64,000 nt of DNA, from assembly GCA_948847595.1 (NCBI GenBank), contig CAQOGY010000002.1, positions 248,001 through 312,000 on the forward strand, read 5' to 3'. Shown here in pieces: positions 8,807 to 19,009 of this stretch. Every line of letters begins with the position of its first letter. Position 1 is the stretch's first letter. A program made the translations under genes and the position numbers. Source of the stretch: an uncultured Bacteroides sp. GTDB lineage: Bacteria > Bacteroidota > Bacteroidia > Bacteroidales > Bacteroidaceae. The notes beneath the pieces were generated by a model that saw nothing but the letters and a program-made list of their open reading frames with translations, was not told the DNA's origin and made no database searches.

Positions 8807-11800
8807 CTATTCAGCCAAGAGAACCTCTAACTCTGCCACAGCAGCCATCTTAGCCTCTTTAATGACAGCAGACAGAGCCTGAAGTTTTACATAACGTGCT
8901 TTACATGGATTAAATTCAACAGTCTGTACTTCCTTTGAATCGGCAAATGTACCAGAAGCCACAGCTTTTCCCCACTCCTTGCCATCATGGCTGATATACA
9001 CTTCATATTTACCGATTCTACCTTCCGAAGAATCCTGACGAGGTGTATATTTAAGACCTTTTACTGTAGTTTCTTTAGCTAATGCAACCTGTATCTCATG
9101 AGGATAAGGAGCCAGATAGAACTGGTTATGTACCGTATGCCAGAATGTATTAATATCACCATCCGCAGCCAATTTCATACTTCCATCAGCATCACTATCC
9201 ACATATACAACCTTCTGTCTCTCTTCAGATGCACCCGATAAATTACGGACTGCATTGACATTTAATTCTGCTGCCGAAGCCCAATCCCGACCATAAATTT
9301 CAGATAAAGCAATCAATTTAAAGTAACGTGCCACAATTGGTTTCTCCAATGTTACAAACTGTGCAGAAGATGAATTTTCAAAACGACCTTTAGTCTTGTT
9401 TTCCCAGTTCTTTCCATCTTTACTGAAATAGAGCTCATAATCCTTGATACGTCCGTTCTCAGAGTTACGAGGCTGATAAATAAACTTATCAATCTCAAGT
9501 GATGAAGACATATCCACTACTATTTCGTGGGGATGTTTAGCCACAGGATCATTCCACCGACTATGCCAGATAGTATTCAGATCACCATCGATTGCGTTAC
9601 GGGCCTCTTCACCCCCATTCTCACTACTAACTGATACAATTTTCCACAGTGAACGATCCACATATATCGGAAATTCAGCTGAAGTTCCCGCACTTTTTCC
9701 TAATTGTTCTGAAACGGCATATGCTTCCACATGACCACCAGAAATAAATTCGAAAGGTTCAGTATATATCTTCTCTTCTCCGCCATTCAGACTATAATGA
9801 ACAGTAGCTCCGGGAGTATTAGTCTTTAAATTCAAATAACCATTGTTATCTCTTTCTATCAATACAGGCATACATACGGGCATCTGTACGCGTGCCTTCT
9901 TTATAAGTTCTTCTGTCGAATAACTTCTCTCCAAAGGTAGTATGATAAAACTGAAAACAGTAGGCTGGGAACGAAGTTCATACTTTTGCATCGGGCCAGG
10001 ACCACAACTGGCATTACCAAGCGGACGCTGATTAGCATCCAGACAAAGAACAGTTTCTTTACGCATCGGTACTTCATACTTATGAAGCAACCTACGATGA
10101 TTGGCAGGGTCAACCATATCCTGCGCTGTTGCATGCAAAGCAGAAGCAGACATCTTATCACCTGCAATAAAGACAAAGCCTATTCCATCAGGATTGGTTA
10201 TTGAAATCCAACGCAGATCCTCGCGATTACCCATTTCCTGTGCTCTGACATAGTTCACCCATTGATCAGATACTAACTCATCATACACGCCTACGTAAGT
10301 GGCATCTTTTCGGTCAACATAGTTTTCCAACGGTCCGCGACCATACCAACGCATGCGTTCAAAGCCTTCCGGAAGTTCCATACGATAACCAATACGGGGA
10401 ATAATTACACCTTTTGTTGAAGGAATAATAGTGCTATTAACCAAAATAGAACCATCGGCAGCCACCGTATATTCTATATTAGTTCGATAATCAAAACCCG
10501 TTTTTCCCCGATATAGATTCTCTATCTGCAGAGTTACCTTATTATCTTCTTTCCGCACATTCCAATGTCCAGGTTCAAGAGTCATCTGATACAAGCCTTT
10601 CTGATACCAGTCACCATCCACTTGCTTATCATTATCAGTAGGAGCACGGAAAGCATTCAATTCCAACCCTTTACTAATCATGGGCAATTCATTTAATGTA
10701 TAAGAAGAGATCGTTCCCTGCTGCTTTGAAAAAGACGCTTCAAACTGCGAGCCTTTTACCAGATATGCATCATCAGTCTCTATCAGATCAATACTACCTT
10801 CTCCTGCTTTAAATACAGGCTTCGCACTATCAGAAAGTTTGAATTGCTCTGATGCTACCTCATATCCAGCCTTTTCCCATTCAGTATCTTGCTTTTGACA
10901 GAAGCGGAACTTTATAAAGTATTCGGCTCCCGGAATTTTATTGATCTGATTATCAGCTATAGTAATGACCTTACTGTCCTGTGCGTTCAAGGACAATTCT
11001 TCCAGATTAGCCGAGAATACAACTTTTCCATCCTCTTCAATCTCATACCTTCCATATAAGTCATCCAACCCTGCATGAAATCTCTTATTAGTCAGTTTAT
11101 ACGTCCCATTTCCCATAGCCTCAACCCATACAGGCTGATGTATTTTTTTCACCTCGTATGCCTTGGCAGAGTATGTACGATCGGAAAAGATTACGCCATT
11201 CGTGCAAAAATTACCGTCATTCGGTGTATCTCCAAAATCTCCTCCGAAGGCCATATAATAACCGGAACCATCCGGAGCAAGCATCTTAATACTTTGATCT
11301 ACCCAGTCCCAGATAAAGCCACCGACAAGTGCAGGATAGCGCTCATAAGTTTCCCAATATTCTTTGAAATTCCCGATTGAATTACCCATCGCATGAGCAT
11401 ATTCACAAACCACATGAGGTTTGACCGTTTCTCCATTCTGGAATTTCTGTAAACGCTCCTTCCCTACGCTTTCCAGCCATTGCACATCGGGGTACATAGA
11501 ACTGGTTACATCGCAATAAGAGCTATTACCTTCATAGTGAGTAGGACGGGTATCATCGAGCTTCTTAACAGCCTCTGCAGCAGATTTAAAGTTAATGCCA
11601 TTACCGGATTCGTTGCCCAACGACCACATGACTATAGAAGCATGATTTTTATAGCGTCGCACCATATTCTCACTGCGTTCCGTAAATGCTTTCACCCATG
11701 AAGGTTCAGAGGACAATGCCATAAGACCATGGCATTCTACATTGGCTTCGGAAAGAACATATATACCATATCTGTCACATAAATCATAGAAATAAGGATT

Positions 11801-13072
11801 ATTAGGATAATGAGAAGTACGTACAGCATTAATATTCAATGACTTCATCAACTGCACATCTTTTTCCATTTCTTCTTTAGATACCGTACGACCATTCTCC
11901 GAACTATGGTCGTGTCTGTCAACTCCCTTAAACAAAGTTGATTTTCCATTAATCAACAGCCGACCATCTTGCGCTAGTTCAATCTTACGAAAACCGACCT
12001 TGACACTACGAATATCTACAGTTTTCCCTTTTTGCTTCAAAAGAATAGTGAGATTATAAAGGTTGGGCGTTTCTGCCGTCCATTTCAAAGGATTCACAAC
12101 CTCAAACTGAAGTTTATTCGTTCCCGTTACAGCACGCGCATTTTGGGTAGCAATCTCTTTACCATTCTGATCCGTCACCTTCACTTGAATCTCGTTATTA
12201 CTTCTTTTACCTGTAATATCTATATCCAGAGAGACGGATGCATTTTTATACTCCTTGTCTAAATCCGTACGGAAGAAGAAGTCTCTGATTTGCGTTTTAG
12301 GAGCCGACCACAGAAATACATCTCTGAATATACCGCTGAAACGCCAGAAATCCTGACACTCCAGAAAGCTACCATCTGTAAAGCGATACACCTCGACAGC
12401 AAGAACATTCTTTCCAGCTTTCAGATAAGGAGTCAGATTAAATTCGGCAGGCAGGTAGCTGTCCTCCGAATAGCCGACCTTTTTACCATTCACCCAAATA
12501 TAAAAACCGGCTTCTACCCCATTAAAACGAATAAAGATGTCACGTCCTTTCCATGAATCAGGCAATATAAACTCCCTGCGATAACTACCGACAGGATTAG
12601 GCATCGTCGCAAAAGTATAGTTAGACGGACGAGGTTGAATTACATTAGGCCACTGAATCTTTTTCCAATCCCACTCACAAAAAGGATAAATCACATTGCA
12701 ATATAAGGGCTTATCCCAGTTTTTATTATGTCTTACGGCCTCTATCTGCCAAGTTGCAGGGACTTTAATATTATCCCATTGGCTTACATCATATTCCGGT
12801 TTACAGAAATCCTGTGGTCGGTCTTTCGGATCAGCCACCCAGTGAAATTTCCATATTCCATTCAGCGTTTTGTAATAAGGTGACTCTTCAATAGTCAGAT
12901 TCATTGCTTGTTGTTCATCGGTAAAAGGAATAGCAATCTGAACCGCTTCTTCCTTATTTACTCCCGAGACATACTCGTTGCACCACTCAGGCTGTTCTGT
13001 CGTTTGAGCTAAAGCTAAGAATGGCATTAACAGAAATGTAGCCATTACACCAGACATAATTTTTCTTCTCAT
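8807..13072 (-). CDS. GH2 beta-galactosidase with hexosaminidase-C-like and two F5/8 discoidin domains
   Basis: A 1421-residue secreted protein. By eye: signal peptide (1-22), GH2 sugar-binding domain (about 60-225), Ig-like domain (227-345), TIM barrel (347-640), a linker and the beta-galactosidase small-chain domain (770-1040), a chitobiase/hexosaminidase C-like domain around VHYSLNGG (about 1090), then two discoidin-like domains (about 1145-1280 and 1290-1421), each with a DGD-NT-W-H motif. Catalytic residues fit the LacZ pattern: acid/base E488 in WSLGNESG and nucleophile E557 in CEYAHAMGNS. The discoidin tail probably anchors the enzyme to galactosyl glycans such as mucin, N-glycan or plant polymer (inference). 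It starts 33 bases after the S46 peptidase gene, so co-transcription is likely. No SusC/D pair is adjacent. Confidence 0.92.
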   Translation of the reverse strand: MRRKIMSGVMATFLLMPFLALAQTTEQPEWCNEYVSGVNKEEAVQIAIPFTDEQQAMNLTIEESPYYKTLNGIWKFHWVADPKDRPQDFCKPEYDVSQWDNIKVPATWQIEAVRHNKNWDKPLYCNVIYPFCEWDWKKIQWPNVIQPRPSNYTFATMPNPVGSYRREFILPDSWKGRDIFIRFNGVEAGFYIWVNGKKVGYSEDSYLPAEFNLTPYLKAGKNVLAVEVYRFTDGSFLECQDFWRFSGIFRDVFLWSAPKTQIRDFFFRTDLDKEYKNASVSLDIDITGKRSNNEIQVKVTDQNGKEIATQNARAVTGTNKLQFEVVNPLKWTAETPNLYNLTILLKQKGKTVDIRSVKVGFRKIELAQDGRLLINGKSTLFKGVDRHDHSSENGRTVSKEEMEKDVQLMKSLNINAVRTSHYPNNPYFYDLCDRYGIYVLSEANVECHGLMALSSEPSWVKAFTERSENMVRRYKNHASIVMWSLGNESGNGINFKSAAEAVKKLDDTRPTHYEGNSSYCDVTSSMYPDVQWLESVGKERLQKFQNGETVKPHVVCEYAHAMGNSIGNFKEYWETYERYPALVGGFIWDWVDQSIKMLAPDGSGYYMAFGGDFGDTPNDGNFCTNGVIFSDRTYSAKAYEVKKIHQPVWVEAMGNGTYKLTNKRFHAGLDDLYGRYEIEEDGKVVFSANLEELSLNAQDSKVITIADNQINKIPGAEYFIKFRFCQKQDTEWEKAGYEVASEQFKLSDSAKPVFKAGEGSIDLIETDDAYLVKGSQFEASFSKQQGTISSYTLNELPMISKGLELNAFRAPTDNDKQVDGDWYQKGLYQMTLEPGHWNVRKEDNKVTLQIENLYRGKTGFDYRTNIEYTVAADGSILVNSTIIPSTKGVIIPRIGYRMELPEGFERMRWYGRGPLENYVDRKDATYVGVYDELVSDQWVNYVRAQEMGNREDLRWISITNPDGIGFVFIAGDKMSASALHATAQDMVDPANHRRLLHKYEVPMRKETVLCLDANQRPLGNASCGPGPMQKYELRSQPTVFSFIILPLERSYSTEELIKKARVQMPVCMPVLIERDNNGYLNLKTNTPGATVHYSLNGGEEKIYTEPFEFISGGHVEAYAVSEQLGKSAGTSAEFPIYVDRSLWKIVSVSSENGGEEARNAIDGDLNTIWHSRWNDPVAKHPHEIVVDMSSSLEIDKFIYQPRNSENGRIKDYELYFSKDGKNWENKTKGRFENSSSAQFVTLEKPIVARYFKLIALSEIYGRDWASAAELNVNAVRNLSGASEERQKVVYVDSDADGSMKLAADGDINTFWHTVHNQFYLAPYPHEIQVALAKETTVKGLKYTPRQDSSEGRIGKYEVYISHDGKEWGKAVASGTFADSKEVQTVEFNPCKARYVKLQALSAVIKEAKMAAVAELEVLLAE

Positions 13073-13105
13073 AAAATAGGATTAGTTAGTAGTTAATTCA
13101 ATGTT

Positions 13106-15247
13106 TTAGCGGGTTAATTTCAGTTCTTCAATAAGATTGGCAGCCTTTCCATACTTTTCCATAATGAAAAGCATATAGCGGACGTCTACTCCGATACAAC
13201 GCTGCAAGTCCGGTTCAAATACGATATCACTGCTCATCGCTTCCCAATTACCGTCAAAAGCAAGACCAAGCAATTCCCCTTTCGCATTGAACATGGCACT
13301 GCCGGAGTTTCCTCCCGTAATATCATTATTCGAGATAAAACAAACGTTCATATCTCCCTTTTCATCGGCATATCTGCCGAAATCACCGGAAGAGAGTAAA
13401 GCCAGAAGATCCGGTTGAACAGCAAAGTCAATATCGCCTGCGTGTTCCTTTACTTTCTCGAAAATACCTTTTACCGTCGTATAATAACTAAAGGTAGCCC
13501 CGTCAAAAGGAGAATATCCACAGACTGTACCAAAACTAAGGCGCATAGTGGAATTAGCATCAGGATAGAAATTACGGTCGGCATACATACGACGCATAGC
13601 GGCATTGAACAGGCGTTCATCCTGCTCTATTTGTTCGGAAGCCTCCGAGACGCTCTGATTCATCTCATAGTATTTCACTATCAGGTCGAGGCTTAAAGAA
13701 ATGGCAGGGTCCTCGATGAGATTATAGGTCGTGTCACGTTCAAGGAAGCGCTTCAGACCCTTCGGAGAAGTGATTTGAGAGGTAGCATACAAAGAGTCTA
13801 CATAAGTCTGGACATTTCCGTTATACAAGGTGTCTATTTGCAGATACATCGCCGGAAGGTATTTCTTATCCACTTTGGACCGGTATTCTTTGAGCATGGC
13901 CGCAAATACTTCCTTATCAATAGACAGATTCAGGTTATCGTATTTCTCCAGTAACTTTTTCATGCGGGTAACGACCAACTTCTCTTCGGCCTCAAAATCG
14001 AAATTCAGTATTTCGAGTGCCAATTGAACCAATTCGGGACCATTAATGAACGACTCCCCGAAATAAGCAAGGGCACGGTTTGTTTCCCTACGATTATTAT
14101 AATTCAGTTCCAGAGAAGAGAACAGACGAATCAGTTTCTCCCTTTCTTCCGGATGAGACTGAATCCAGTCCCGGAGGGCTGCTTCTGCTGCGCGCTTCTT
14201 TTCCAGCACTTTCAGGTGCCGGATGGCTTTATTCATTCCTATGCTGTTTTTCCAGTAGTTGGAACTTTCATCGTATTTAGAAGCATACTTGATACGGATA
14301 TCCGGATGGCGATCCATTTCCCGCTTCCAAATAGCCTGTTTTACCCCGCGCACATCGATCATGGCCTGATTAATGCCGTTCATCATTTCTTCGATCCCAT
14401 ACGAAGAGAGATAGCGCTCCGTACTGCCTGGATATCCGAGAGTCATACAGAAAGAGCCTTCTTTATATCCATCCAATGAAATAGGAGCTACGTATTCCGG
14501 ATGATAAGGGACGTTCTCAGGTGAATAATCCGCCGGTCCGTTCTGTTTGTTGGCATAAATACGGAAAACGCTGAAGTCACCTGTATGGCGAGGCCACATC
14601 CAGTTGTCCGTGTCCCACCCGAACTTGCCGACTGAAGAAGGAGGAGCAAAAACCAACCGGACATCATTAAAATCACGGTAGACAGAAAGCCAGAACTCGT
14701 TTCCGGCGTAATACGCATCGACAATTCCCGTCAGCGTAGAGTCCTTCTCTGATACCTCCATGCCGATTACATTCATGACAGAGTCGACAACTACGCGACG
14801 TTCACTTTCCGTATGAGCATGTTTGGCAGCCGAGAGCACACGCTTGGTCACATCCTCCGTACGAAGAAGGAAACGGACATATAATTCGGGATTCGGCAGT
14901 TCTTCACCAAGGTTGCGGGCTACAAAACCATCCTTCAGATAATCATGTTCTACGGAAGAATGCTGCTGGATACTGCTGAAACCACAGTGATGATTGGTAA
15001 ATACCAGACCATCTTCGGAAACCACCACTCCCGAACAGAATCCACCGAAACTGACAACGGCATTTGCCAAAGCCGGTTTCTTCGGATTATACAGTTTATT
15101 TACAGGCATCTGCAAACCGAGTTCCTTCATCACCCGTTCCGCCTGTTTGTTCTTGCGAAGGTTCCCCAATAGCCACATTCCCTCGTCAGCAAATGCCTGT
15201 GACAGGCAAAGGGAGAGGAGAATCATTGCGGTTAGTCTGAGTTTCAT
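13106..15247 (-). CDS. S46 family dipeptidyl-peptidase, DPP7 type
   Basis: A 713-residue serine exopeptidase with a signal peptide (cleavage near SQAFA). The S46 signatures are clear: TNHHCGF with the catalytic His near the N-terminus and GGNSGSAMF with the nucleophile Ser648. The residue 18 positions after that Ser is Gly666 (LAFDGNWEA). In DPP11 enzymes the equivalent position is Arg and selects Asp/Glu at P1; Gly is typical of DPP7, which prefers hydrophobic P1 residues (family knowledge), so I call DPP7. These enzymes release dipeptides in the periplasm and support amino-acid fermentation. The gene lies 46 bases downstream of the DUF389 gene and 33 bases upstream of GH2, on the same strand. 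Confidence 0.92.
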   Translation of the reverse strand: MKLRLTAMILLSLCLSQAFADEGMWLLGNLRKNKQAERVMKELGLQMPVNKLYNPKKPALANAVVSFGGFCSGVVVSEDGLVFTNHHCGFSSIQQHSSVEHDYLKDGFVARNLGEELPNPELYVRFLLRTEDVTKRVLSAAKHAHTESERRVVVDSVMNVIGMEVSEKDSTLTGIVDAYYAGNEFWLSVYRDFNDVRLVFAPPSSVGKFGWDTDNWMWPRHTGDFSVFRIYANKQNGPADYSPENVPYHPEYVAPISLDGYKEGSFCMTLGYPGSTERYLSSYGIEEMMNGINQAMIDVRGVKQAIWKREMDRHPDIRIKYASKYDESSNYWKNSIGMNKAIRHLKVLEKKRAAEAALRDWIQSHPEEREKLIRLFSSLELNYNNRRETNRALAYFGESFINGPELVQLALEILNFDFEAEEKLVVTRMKKLLEKYDNLNLSIDKEVFAAMLKEYRSKVDKKYLPAMYLQIDTLYNGNVQTYVDSLYATSQITSPKGLKRFLERDTTYNLIEDPAISLSLDLIVKYYEMNQSVSEASEQIEQDERLFNAAMRRMYADRNFYPDANSTMRLSFGTVCGYSPFDGATFSYYTTVKGIFEKVKEHAGDIDFAVQPDLLALLSSGDFGRYADEKGDMNVCFISNNDITGGNSGSAMFNAKGELLGLAFDGNWEAMSSDIVFEPDLQRCIGVDVRYMLFIMEKYGKAANLIEELKLTR

Positions 15248-15293
15248 GCTATTATTTTTAGATTTATATATTCTATGATCAATCCGAGGGTCA

Positions 15294-16649
15294 TTATTCG
15301 GTAATGAGCCTCAACTTCTTCGCTCCCACCCGTGCTTTCAGCCATGCGCTGATTTTCTCCTTCTCGGCAACTGACGGATGTTTGCCAAATTTCAAAACAG
15401 CCAGTGTCACTGTATCCGTTTTCATCGAGTCTACCCGTGTTTCCAGCGAGTGAGCGATAGAAAGCGAAGTGATGGAAGGATAAAGCACCTTCAATTCGGG
15501 CACTAAAGTACGTCCCATCGTATCATACTCTTTATATTGAGCGAGGTTTTCTTCCAGTCGGGTTATCTTTTTCTGCTGTTCCTGCAGGCGTTGTTCGCTG
15601 TTTTTATAAAAGTCCTCCATTACCATGGCACGAATGGAAGAGACATCTACCGCCTCATTATTCATCCCTTGCAGTACGGTCAGCTTTGTTTCTTCCAGCT
15701 TGTATTCTTTCAGTTTGCTACGGGCAATGGATATCGAAGCATCCGGAACTTCGGGACCGATCAGAACTACTCGGATGTCTTTATGCTCATAACTGATCTT
15801 CTTATCAAGTACCTGCGTATTCTCAAAGTTCAACTGCTCATTGATAAACCGGTTGGCTGCCGTCTCATAAAAAGTACTTTTAATGATGCCAAACGTCAGA
15901 TAAACAGCCGGACACATTGTCAGCACAACAATCAGAATGATGTATTTACGCACCATCTTCTCGCGTGCCTTATCCACAAATTCCTTACGCTGGAAGTGCA
16001 TCACCCGCACACCGATGAAGGTAGCCAGACTGATAAATACGGAGTTGATAAAGTAAAGATAAAAAGCACCCAGAAAATAGACCAGATTGCCCGATGCCAG
16101 ACCGTAACCTGCCGTACAAAGCGGAGGCATCAACGCCGTAGCAATGGCAACTCCCGGAATCACATTTCCCTTCTCTTTAGTAGACAGGGCGACAACTCCC
16201 GCCAAACCACCGAAAAGTGCGATGAATACGTCATAAATCGTAGGCGAAGTACGCGCCAACAGCTCCGATTGCGCTTCGGCAATAGGAGTGAAAAGGAAAA
16301 AGATGGTTGCCGTCGTCACACTGAAAGCAGTCGTGATGAGGAAGCTCTTCAAAGAACGTTTCATCAGCTCGAAATCATTCAAACCGACAGAAAGTCCGAC
16401 ACCCATGATAGGCCCCATCAACGGTGAAATCAACATGGCACCGATAATCACTGCCGTAGAGTTGACATTCAAGCCCAGTGAAGCCATAAAGATGGCAAAA
16501 ATAAGAATCCACAAATTGGCTCCTTTGAATTCTACTCCTTTTCGGATAGAGTCAACGGTTTCCATTTCATTGTCTTTATCCTTTTTCAAGTCCAGGTATT
16601 CACCCAGGAACGACTTGATCGCAAACTTATTCCGTTCATCTGTCTTCAT
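15294..16649 (-). CDS. DUF389 integral membrane protein
   Basis: A 451-residue protein with a cytoplasmic N-terminus, about six hydrophobic segments (from LWILIFAIFMASLGLNV on), the DUF389 signature STAVIIGAMLISPLMGPIMG, and a soluble C-terminal half containing a predicted coiled coil (NSEQRLQEQQKKITRLEENL). The molecular role of this family is unknown. I prefer the start at 16649 because its ATG overlaps the upstream flippase stop as ATGA, suggesting translational coupling; an in-frame ATG two codons earlier (16655) is also possible. The coupling suggests co-expression with the flippase, but no shared function is evident. Confidence 0.85.
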   Translation of the reverse strand: MKTDERNKFAIKSFLGEYLDLKKDKDNEMETVDSIRKGVEFKGANLWILIFAIFMASLGLNVNSTAVIIGAMLISPLMGPIMGVGLSVGLNDFELMKRSLKSFLITTAFSVTTATIFFLFTPIAEAQSELLARTSPTIYDVFIALFGGLAGVVALSTKEKGNVIPGVAIATALMPPLCTAGYGLASGNLVYFLGAFYLYFINSVFISLATFIGVRVMHFQRKEFVDKAREKMVRKYIILIVVLTMCPAVYLTFGIIKSTFYETAANRFINEQLNFENTQVLDKKISYEHKDIRVVLIGPEVPDASISIARSKLKEYKLEETKLTVLQGMNNEAVDVSSIRAMVMEDFYKNSEQRLQEQQKKITRLEENLAQYKEYDTMGRTLVPELKVLYPSITSLSIAHSLETRVDSMKTDTVTLAVLKFGKHPSVAEKEKISAWLKARVGAKKLRLITE

Positions 16650-18100
16650 AGCCATTTCTTTTTTATAATCCGGTTAATAACAGGAATCTGACTCAGAGGC
16701 AGGTCCCGTTTGATAATATAAGCAATAAATAGTAGCAGAAGGACTGTGCGGAATGCAACAAGCAAGACTGTATTATGAATCGGCGTCCATTCACCAATCA
16801 GATACAGAATAATAGCTAAGCCTACATAACAACCTATTCCACGCAAATCATAAGCGATAGGATATTTCTTCTGACCGACAAAATAAGAAAGCAACATAGC
16901 TATGGCATATCCGGTAAAACCCGCCCATGCGCAAGCTACATACCCATATACAGGAATCAGGAAGATATTCATCAGAACAACAGTCAGACAGGCTATAATG
17001 GAGAAATATGCCCCCCATCTGGTATCATCCGTCAGTTTATACCAAAACGAGAGATTAAAATAAATCCCCATAAACATCTCTGCAATCATCACGATGGGAA
17101 CTACCTTGAGTCCCTCCCAATAGTCTTCTGCTATGATATAACGTAAAATGTCCAGATAAAACATGACTGCCAGGAATGCCAGCAACGTAAAGATGATAAA
17201 GAACTTCATTGCCTGCGCATAGATTCGTTTATTATCCTTATCCTTACTTTTGCCAAAGACAAAAGGCTCGTATGCGAAGCGGAAAGCCTGCGTGATCATT
17301 GCCATTATCATGGCTATTTTAGTAGCTGCACTGTAAATACCCAACTGTACATCCGCTTCCACCTTATCGGGGTAGACAAAAGGAAAAATAATCTTGTCTC
17401 CAACCTGATTCACAATGCCTGCCACTCCTAATATCAGAATAGGGAATGAATAATATAACATCCGCTTCATCAGCAAACGGTCAGGACAATAGCGGAATTC
17501 ACGGAATTCAGGTATCAGCCCGAGCATTACAACAAAAGAACAGATCAGATTAATAAGAAAGGCTACCCCTACGTCATCGCCTTTCATGACAACAAAATAA
17601 AGGATATTCAGCAAGATACTGACTAATATAAATAAGAGTTTCAGTCCGGCAAACTTAATAGGACGTTTCTTATAACGAAGATAAGCAAACGGAATAGCCT
17701 GAATGGCATCCATAGCCAGTACAATCAGCATCATGCCCAGATACCATGGATGTTCACTATACCCCATCAGCCCTGCAATAGGATTGAGGAAGACCAGACA
17801 CAACAGCAAAAACAGGAGCGATACGCCCCCTACCATCAATAACGAAACAGAATATACCTTCTTCGGGTCGTCATCTCCTTTATTGGCAAAACGGAAAAAG
17901 CCGGTTTCCATTCCGAAGGTTAGCACTACGAGCAATAACGCCACAATAGCATACATCTTGGTGATCACTCCATATCCTCCGGAAGCAGCAGGAAGTGAAA
18001 AAGTATAAATCGGTACCAGAAAATAGTTCAGAAACTTACCAATAATACTGCTGGCACCATAAATCGCAGTGTCCTTTGCCAATGACTTTAGTTCTGCCAT
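16646..18100 (-). CDS. Wzx-like polysaccharide flippase (MOP superfamily)
   Basis: A 484-residue, highly hydrophobic protein with about 12-14 membrane segments. The N-terminus LAKDTAIYGASSIIGKFLNYFLVPIYT is the typical start of O-antigen/polysaccharide flippases of the MOP exporter superfamily. These move undecaprenyl-linked glycans across the inner membrane. No glycosyltransferase or polymerase genes lie nearby, so this is an isolated flippase and the substrate is unknown. It overlaps the next gene by ATGA and starts 35 bases after the hydrolase gene, suggesting one transcription unit. Confidence 0.87.
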   Translation of the reverse strand: MAELKSLAKDTAIYGASSIIGKFLNYFLVPIYTFSLPAASGGYGVITKMYAIVALLLVVLTFGMETGFFRFANKGDDDPKKVYSVSLLMVGGVSLLFLLLCLVFLNPIAGLMGYSEHPWYLGMMLIVLAMDAIQAIPFAYLRYKKRPIKFAGLKLLFILVSILLNILYFVVMKGDDVGVAFLINLICSFVVMLGLIPEFREFRYCPDRLLMKRMLYYSFPILILGVAGIVNQVGDKIIFPFVYPDKVEADVQLGIYSAATKIAMIMAMITQAFRFAYEPFVFGKSKDKDNKRIYAQAMKFFIIFTLLAFLAVMFYLDILRYIIAEDYWEGLKVVPIVMIAEMFMGIYFNLSFWYKLTDDTRWGAYFSIIACLTVVLMNIFLIPVYGYVACAWAGFTGYAIAMLLSYFVGQKKYPIAYDLRGIGCYVGLAIILYLIGEWTPIHNTVLLVAFRTVLLLLFIAYIIKRDLPLSQIPVINRIIKKKWL

Positions 18101-18135
18101 GTTTATTTAGATCTCTTTATTATCAATGAATAATA

Positions 18136-18903
18136 TTATTTCTTTTGTTTGAACAGCCACTCCATGAAACCCGGATAATTAAATGCAGGATTCCAGCTGC
18201 CATGATTGCAACCGGGGAATTCGATATATTCCACCTTTGCTCCAGCAGCTTTCAGTGCTTTGTACGCTTCACGCGACCCTTCAACTGTTACCACATCATC
18301 GGCATCCCCATGAAATATACGGAACTTCACTTCTTTGGCAACCGGCAAACGATCCGGATTCACCGATCCGCAAATGGGAACGGCAGCCGCAAAAATCTCC
18401 GGATAACGGACCACCAAATCATACGTCCCCATCGCTCCCATCGACAATCCGACAATATATATCCGTTTTTTATCGACTTCGGGCATGGCCAGATAAGTAT
18501 CCAGCAATTGTTTGAGAGTCCGGGTAAGAGAACTCATCTCCTGTCCTGCAGGCATATCTGCCGGAAACAGTGATTTCGGACGTTCCGTATAAGCCCAGTA
18601 GCTACCTGCCGGACATTGAGGAACAAGTACGAAAGCCGGATATTTCTCTCTGTTGACAGGATTCAGAAACATCTGTCCGCCATGCGTCAGTTGTCTTTCA
18701 TTGTCATTTCCACGCTCACCGGCTCCATGCAGGAACAGGACCAGCGGATATTTCTTCCCCGCCTTCATTGACTCGGGACGAATCATCCGGTAAGGCAAAG
18801 AATCTCCTGTGGAAGAGACAAATACGTCCTTCTCATAACCTTGTTGAGCTGATAATGACAGACTCAAAGAGAGAAATACAAGTAAGATACTCCACTGCTT
18901 CAT
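18136..18903 (-). CDS. Secreted alpha/beta-hydrolase (prolyl-oligopeptidase/feruloyl-esterase-like)
   Basis: A 255-residue protein from the ATG at 18903, giving a signal peptide that ends near LSAQQ; the reading can be extended five codons to a TTG, which is less likely. The alpha/beta-hydrolase features are an oxyanion strand VLFLHGAGERG, nucleophile elbow GLSMGAMG (Ser), acid in HGDADDVV and base in GCNHGSW. This architecture is shared by PHB-depolymerase-type esterases, CE1-like feruloyl esterases and small prolyl-oligopeptidase-like proteins; substrate cannot be decided. It lies 91 bases downstream of ruvB and 35 upstream of the flippase gene on the same strand. Confidence 0.85.
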   Translation of the reverse strand: MKQWSILLVFLSLSLSLSAQQGYEKDVFVSSTGDSLPYRMIRPESMKAGKKYPLVLFLHGAGERGNDNERQLTHGGQMFLNPVNREKYPAFVLVPQCPAGSYWAYTERPKSLFPADMPAGQEMSSLTRTLKQLLDTYLAMPEVDKKRIYIVGLSMGAMGTYDLVVRYPEIFAAAVPICGSVNPDRLPVAKEVKFRIFHGDADDVVTVEGSREAYKALKAAGAKVEYIEFPGCNHGSWNPAFNYPGFMEWLFKQKK

Positions 18904-19009
18904 ACTCCAATCATTCAATAAAATCAGTTATCTGTTTAAACATTCCTCAAAAAGCCTGCTTTTAATTGTCGCCAACACTCTCCATACCGACAGCCGTCAG
19001 ATCAAACTA

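Noticed and set aside
15537..16427. 296-codon open frame on the plus strand
   Set aside because: It lies wholly antisense to the DUF389 gene, is rich in His/Arg/Gln as expected from a shadow frame, and has no family similarity.
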